From Rubritepida sp. (GTDB taxonomy: Bacteria; Pseudomonadota; Alphaproteobacteria; Acetobacterales; Acetobacteraceae): a DNA stretch of 8,764 nucleotides. Positions within the stretch are counted from its first letter, which is position 1. The number at the start of each line of letters is the position of its first letter. The translations under genes and the position numbers were made by a program. A model generated the notes under the pieces. It saw only the letters and a list, made by a program, of their open reading frames with translations. It was not told where the DNA came from and did no database searches. Where the stretch lies: the NCBI GenBank assembly GCA_007129145.1, contig SKWC01000147.1, forward strand, positions 1 to 8,764, read 5' to 3'. This document shows positions 5,739-8,764 of the stretch, one piece after another.

Positions 5739-5750
5739 GGCGGCGCTCAC
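5735..5750. terminator. Short palindrome over two convergent stop codons
   Basis: GTGAG (5735-5739) and CTCAC (5746-5750) pair around a six-base loop. The arms contain the TGA stop of the small membrane protein and the TGA stop of mtnA on the other strand. Three of the five pairs follow automatically from two opposing TGA codons, so the added symmetry is small. No T run is present; a bidirectional terminator role is weakly supported. Confidence 0.25.
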
Positions 5751-6826
5751 GCCTTCTCGGGATACATCGCGAGCAGCGCTGCCTCATTCGCCGCGCAGCG
5801 GCCGCGCTCGGTGACCAGCCCGGTGACCAGCCGCGCCGGCGTCACGTCGAAGGCCGGGTTGGCCGCGCCGCTGCCATCCGCCACCACGCGCACCGTCTCG
5901 ATGCGGCCATCGGCGGTGCGGCCGGTCATCTCGGTCACCTCCGCGGCGCCGCGCTCCTCGATCGGGATCTCGGCCACGCCGTCGCGCACCCGCATGTCGA
6001 GCGTGGAATGCGGCAGCGCCACCCAGAAGGGCACGCCATTGTCATGCGCGGCCAGTGCCTTGAGGTAGGTGCCGATCTTGTTCGCCACATCGCCCTGGCG
6101 CGTCACCCGGTCGGTGCCGACCAGCACGATGTCCACCTCGCCATGCTGCATCAGGTGCCCGCCCGCATTGTCGGCCACCACGGTGTGCTTCACCCCATGC
6201 GCGCCGAGCTCGAAGGCGGTCAGCGCGGCACCCTGGTTGCGCGGGCGCGTCTCATCCACCCAGACATGCACATCCAGCCCCGTGTCATGCGCCATGTAGA
6301 TGGGCGCCAGCGCCGTGCCCCAGTCCACGGTCGCCAGCCAGCCGGCGTTGCAATGGGTCAGCACCTGCACGCGGCCCTTGCGCGCGGCGATCTCGGCCAG
6401 CAGGGGCAGGCCGTTCTCCCCGATGCGGCGGCAGGTCTCGGCGTCGTCGTCGGCGATCGCATCCGCCTCGGCCCAGGCGGCGGCTGCGCGCTGGGCGGGC
6501 GGCAGGTTGTGCAGCCGCGAGCGCTGGCGGTCCAGCGCCCAGCGCAGGTTGATGGCGGTGGGCCGCGTGGCGTTCAGCGCCTCCAGCACGGGGTCGAGCG
6601 TGCCGGCATCCGCCTCCATGGCCAGCGCCACGCCATAGGCCGCGACCGCGCCGATCAGCGGCGCCCCACGCACCCGCATGCTGCGGATCGCCTCGGCGCA
6701 ATCCTCCCAGCGCGAAAGGCGCAGCTCCTCCACCGCCCAGGGAAGCCTGGTCTGGTCGAAGATGCGCACCGCGCTGCCGGCCTGATCGCGCCAGACGCTG
6801 CGATAGGCGATACCATTGATCTTCAT
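5747..6826 (-). CDS. mtnA: S-methyl-5-thioribose-1-phosphate isomerase
   Basis: This 359-residue cytoplasmic enzyme of methionine salvage converts S-methyl-5-thioribose-1-phosphate (MTR-1-P), an aldose phosphate, to methylthioribulose-1-phosphate. Diagnostic features are MRVRGAPLIG (50-59), TINLRWALDR-like TAINLRWALDR (90-100), the catalytic Cys in THCNAG (Cys159), DETRPRNQGA (191-200), and the catalytic Asp in GTDRV (Asp239) followed by GDVANKIGTY. In the characterised Bacillus subtilis enzyme the pair is Cys160/Asp240, so both are retained and the length is standard. This separates it from eIF2B-type relatives. The ATG at 6826 has GAGG six bases upstream; the open frame reaching 6913 is a non-conserved extension. 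No mtnP, mtnK or later salvage gene is adjacent. It diverges from the PepSY gene across 107 bases. Confidence 0.96.
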   Translation of the reverse strand: MKINGIAYRSVWRDQAGSAVRIFDQTRLPWAVEELRLSRWEDCAEAIRSMRVRGAPLIGAVAAYGVALAMEADAGTLDPVLEALNATRPTAINLRWALDRQRSRLHNLPPAQRAAAAWAEADAIADDDAETCRRIGENGLPLLAEIAARKGRVQVLTHCNAGWLATVDWGTALAPIYMAHDTGLDVHVWVDETRPRNQGAALTAFELGAHGVKHTVVADNAGGHLMQHGEVDIVLVGTDRVTRQGDVANKIGTYLKALAAHDNGVPFWVALPHSTLDMRVRDGVAEIPIEERGAAEVTEMTGRTADGRIETVRVVADGSGAANPAFDVTPARLVTGLVTERGRCAANEAALLAMYPEKA

Positions 6827-6933
6827 GCGGTTCCTCGCTCGGGGCTGGGCCTCGGGTGCGGATGTGAGGGTTTGGCGCCGCGCGCGCCAGCCCTGAAGCC
6901 CTGCCGGGGCCATGACGAGGAAAGGATTGTCCC

Positions 6934-7197
6934 ATGCAACGACGCTTCGTGATCCCCGCGCTGCTGGCCGGACTGGCCGCGGCCCCGGCCGCCATGGCCG
7001 ATGACCGCCCGCCGCGCGGCAGCATCCCCGCCTCGGAGATCCTGCGCCGTGTCGAGCAGCTTCCGGATTTCGGCTGGCTCGAGGAGATGGAATGGGATGA
7101 CGACGGCTATTGGGAGGTGGAGTACCGCACGCGCGATGGGCGCGAGCGCGAGGTGAAGGTGGACCCGCGCAGCGGTCGCATCATCCGCCACGACTGA
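6934..7197 (+). CDS. Small secreted PepSY domain protein
   Basis: This 87-residue protein has a Sec signal peptide (MQRR, a hydrophobic core, cleavage after Ala-Met-Ala at residue 22) and a single PepSY-like domain, about residues 30-85. The signature is EILRRVEQLPD (35-45), then a Trp- and acid-rich strand EEMEWDDDGYWEVEYRTRDG (50-69) and EREVKVDPRSGRII (71-84), the end pattern of PepSY repeats. It probably acts in the periplasm. PepSY domains are known as inhibitory or binding modules, but the partner here is unknown. AAAGGA lies seven bases before the ATG. It is monocistronic: divergent from mtnA and convergent with the UPF0262 gene. Confidence 0.9.
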   Translation: MQRRFVIPALLAGLAAAPAAMADDRPPRGSIPASEILRRVEQLPDFGWLEEMEWDDDGYWEVEYRTRDGREREVKVDPRSGRIIRHD

Positions 7198-7217
7198 GCG
7201 CCGCCCGGCGTGGCGCT
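7197..7217. terminator. Six-base-pair hairpin between convergent genes
   Basis: AGCGCC (7197-7202) and GGCGCT (7212-7217) are exact reverse complements with a nine-base loop. They span the gap between the PepSY stop (TGA, 7195-7197) and the UPF0262 stop (TAG, plus-strand CTA at 7216-7218), and the arms touch both stops. There is no T run on either side. It may serve as a compact bidirectional transcription end. Confidence 0.4.
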
Positions 7218-7686
7218 ACACCCGCTGGTGCAGCGCCGCGATCAGGGTGAACAGCCGCCGCGCCGTCTCGAAATCCAGGCCGACCCGGCCATCCAGCCGC
7301 TCGATCAGCAGCTCGGCGGCCTCGTTGTGCAGGCCTCGCCGGCCCATGTCGATGGCCTGCACCCGCGCCTCCATCGCGCCGTGCAGCACCGCCTCCTCAT
7401 GGTTCTGCACCAGCATGTGGTAGTCCTTGATCAGCCGCCGGAACGGACCCATCGCCAGGACCAGCGCGCGCAGCGGCGTGTCGTCCTCGCGCCTTATGTC
7501 CAGCACGAGCCGGCCTTCCTGCAGCAGCAGCTTCAGCGCGAAGGGGCCCGCCCCCATGCCCTTGGGGTCGAAGCGGTTGCCGCGCAGGATGTCATCGATG
7601 GCCTGGCGGCGGTCGGCTTCCGCATAGTTGGAGGGCGGGGGTGGCGCCTCGGGCAGTTCGATGCGCGTGAGGCGGCGGTCGGGCAA
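7216..7686 (-). CDS. UPF0262 family protein
   Basis: This 156-residue protein of unknown function belongs to UPF0262, a family known mainly from Alphaproteobacteria. Conserved blocks are GPFALKLLLQEGRLVLDIR (47-65), the core PFRRLIKDYHML (81-92), IDMGRRGLHNEAAELLIERL (112-131) and DFETARRLFTLIAALH (138-153), matching the family at normal length. It has no signal or membrane segment. The start is assigned to TTG at 7686: it is the only start-like codon between the in-frame stop of the DUF983 gene and the conserved region, and GGGGA lies seven bases before it. Translation is probably coupled to the DUF983 gene, whose TGA is three bases upstream in the same frame. Confidence 0.93.
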   Translation of the reverse strand: MPDRRLTRIELPEAPPPPSNYAEADRRQAIDDILRGNRFDPKGMGAGPFALKLLLQEGRLVLDIRREDDTPLRALVLAMGPFRRLIKDYHMLVQNHEEAVLHGAMEARVQAIDMGRRGLHNEAAELLIERLDGRVGLDFETARRLFTLIAALHQRV

Positions 7687-7689
7687 GGC

Positions 7690-8166
7690 TCAGTCCCCGC
7701 CGCCGCGTCCCGGCCGCAGCACCTCGGCGCTCATGCCGCCCGGCCCGTGCTCCCGCCCGGTGATGCCCAGATGCGCCATCAGCCCCACCGTCGCCCCCTT
7801 CACTGGGCGCAGCAGCAGGATGGTGACCAGCGCCACCAGGGGCAGCCACAGCGCCATATGCACCCAGATGGGCGGGAAATAGAGCTTTTCGACCAGCATG
7901 ATCGGCGTGATCATCAGCTTGCCGGTGATGAAGATGGTGAAGTAGGGCGGCGCGTCATCGGCGCGGATGTCCCCCAGCGGCGCGGCGCAGGCGGCGCATT
8001 TCGCCACCGGCTTGAGATAGCCCTGGAACAGCTGGCCCTCGCCGCAGGCGGGGCAGCGGTTGCGCGCGCCGCGCCACAGGCCAGCGCGGAGCGGCGGGCG
8101 CGGCACGGATGGAGCGGGGGGCGTACGGCCGGGCGTCCAGCGCACGGCCTCGGTGGATATGGTCAT
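7690..8166 (-). CDS. DUF983 zinc-ribbon membrane protein
   Basis: This 158-residue protein belongs to DUF983. A Pro-rich N-terminus (12-25) leads to RGARNRCPACGEGQLF with a CPAC pair (Cys38, Cys41) and a second pair CAAC (Cys57, Cys60). Together these form a likely zinc ribbon. The family motif RADDAPPYFTIFITG (68-82) follows, then two membrane helices at about 76-92 and 103-119. The C-terminus is a Gly-rich cytoplasmic tail. The function is not established. The start is uncertain: ATG at 8166 is preferred to GTG at 8178, and neither has a strong ribosome site. It is the first gene of a two-gene unit with UPF0262 and diverges from the racemase-family gene across 87 bases. Confidence 0.9.
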   Translation of the reverse strand: MTISTEAVRWTPGRTPPAPSVPRPPLRAGLWRGARNRCPACGEGQLFQGYLKPVAKCAACAAPLGDIRADDAPPYFTIFITGKLMITPIMLVEKLYFPPIWVHMALWLPLVALVTILLLRPVKGATVGLMAHLGITGREHGPGGMSAEVLRPGRGGGD

Positions 8167-8253
8167 GGTGCACCGCACAGATGGACCGCCACCGCCCTGA
8201 TGGCAAGGAAGCGGGCGCGATGAGGAGCATGACAGCCAAGGCGGGGAGGTGCC

Positions 8254-8764
8254 ATGCTGCCGCGCATGACCCAGCGCATCCTCATCATCAACCCCAACAC
8301 CTCCTGCGCCTGCACCGACGGGATCCGCGCCGCGGTGGAACCCTTCAACGCCCCGGGCCTGCCGCGCATTGATGTGACGCAGCTGGCCGACGACCAGGGC
8401 GTGCCGGCCATCGTGACCTGGCGCGACTGGTTTTCGGTGGCCGAGCCGCTGTGCCGCCGCATCGAGGCTGAGGCCGCGGATGCCTATGTCATCGGCTGCG
8501 TCAGCGATCCGGGGCTGGAGGCCGCGCGCACCGCCACCGACCGCCCGGTGCTGGGCATGTTCCGCTGCGCCGTGGCCGCCGCCCTGACGCGCGCCGAGCG
8601 CTTCGGGATCATCGGCTTCACCTGGCGCTCATTGCCGCGGCAGCGCCGGGCGCTGCAATCCATGGGCGCGGATGGGCAGATGGCGGGCTGGATCCCGCTG
8701 GACCTGCCCATGGAGGTGCTGACCGACCCGCTGGCGCCGCAATCGCGCATCGCCGAGGCGGCGC
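8254..8764 (+). CDS. Asp/Glu/hydantoin racemase-family protein, partial
   Basis: This frame is open from an ATG at 8254 to the right edge (170 residues), so the C-terminal part is missing. It has the family N-terminus RILIINPNTS (8-17), an RDWFSV segment, and the first catalytic-Cys motif IGCVSDPGLEAAR with Cys82. GVxGF-type GIIGFTWRS follows the helix after Cys106. The second catalytic Cys expected nearer the C-terminus is outside the window. Relatives racemise 5-substituted hydantoins or amino acids, or act on allantoin; the substrate here is open. GGAGG lies four bases before the ATG at 8254, a slightly short spacing; ATG at 8266 would begin just before the conserved strand but is 16 bases from the site. 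This is the second member of the superfamily in the window, distinct from the AMDase-like gene. Confidence 0.88.
   Translation, partial: MLPRMTQRILIINPNTSCACTDGIRAAVEPFNAPGLPRIDVTQLADDQGVPAIVTWRDWFSVAEPLCRRIEAEAADAYVIGCVSDPGLEAARTATDRPVLGMFRCAVAAALTRAERFGIIGFTWRSLPRQRRALQSMGADGQMAGWIPLDLPMEVLTDPLAPQSRIAEAA

Noticed and set aside
6827..6913. 29-residue N-terminal extension of MtnA
   Set aside because: The family starts at the MKINGIAYRSV-type sequence, and GAGG precedes that ATG at the right distance; the extension is Arg/Ala-rich and unlike the family.
6827..6933. SAM-type riboswitch ahead of mtnA
   Set aside because: The 107-base divergent gap lacks the multi-stem core I would expect and is short; nothing supportable beyond the ribosome sites.

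Overview
The window is a GC-rich (by eye close to 70% G+C), densely coded chromosomal segment. UPF0262, DUF983, a Tat-type NMT1-like binding protein, an MtnA and a PepSY protein together with this GC content suggest an alphaproteobacterium, most likely Acetobacteraceae (Roseomonas-like). That placement rests on gene families and composition, not on a database search. I see no rRNA, tRNA, insertion sequence, phage gene or CRISPR array.

Left half, minus strand (4348 down to the left edge): a transporter cluster. Transcribed right to left, it holds a Tat-exported NMT1/THI5-like substrate-binding protein, a 160-base gap with two inverted repeats, an ABC ATPase, a permease overlapping the ATPase stop by one base, and a 241-residue enzyme of the arylmalonate decarboxylase / maleate isomerase / Asp-Glu racemase superfamily. 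After an AT-rich 54-base gap comes the start of an RTX protein that runs off the window. Its N-terminal part looks like a metzincin (peptidase M10) fold whose zinc-binding and catalytic residues are all replaced. This is the most unusual gene here.

Centre, plus strand (4520-5738): divergent from the transporter, a single-domain rhodanese with an intact active-site Cys loop, a DUF3237 protein 20 bases downstream, and then a 67-residue two-helix membrane protein. They probably form one transcription unit, whose role is unknown.

Right part: mtnA (methionine salvage, minus strand) converges on the small membrane protein and diverges from a secreted 87-residue PepSY protein. A DUF983 zinc-ribbon membrane protein and a UPF0262 protein follow on the minus strand, separated by only a stop codon and one sense codon. 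At the right edge an Asp/Glu/hydantoin racemase-family gene starts on the plus strand and is cut off.

Working picture (inference): the ABC system imports a small organic acid that the AMDase-like enzyme then decarboxylates or isomerises. The rhodanese/DUF3237 unit may be co-regulated through the shared 171-base divergent region. The right-hand genes look like ordinary housekeeping genes.
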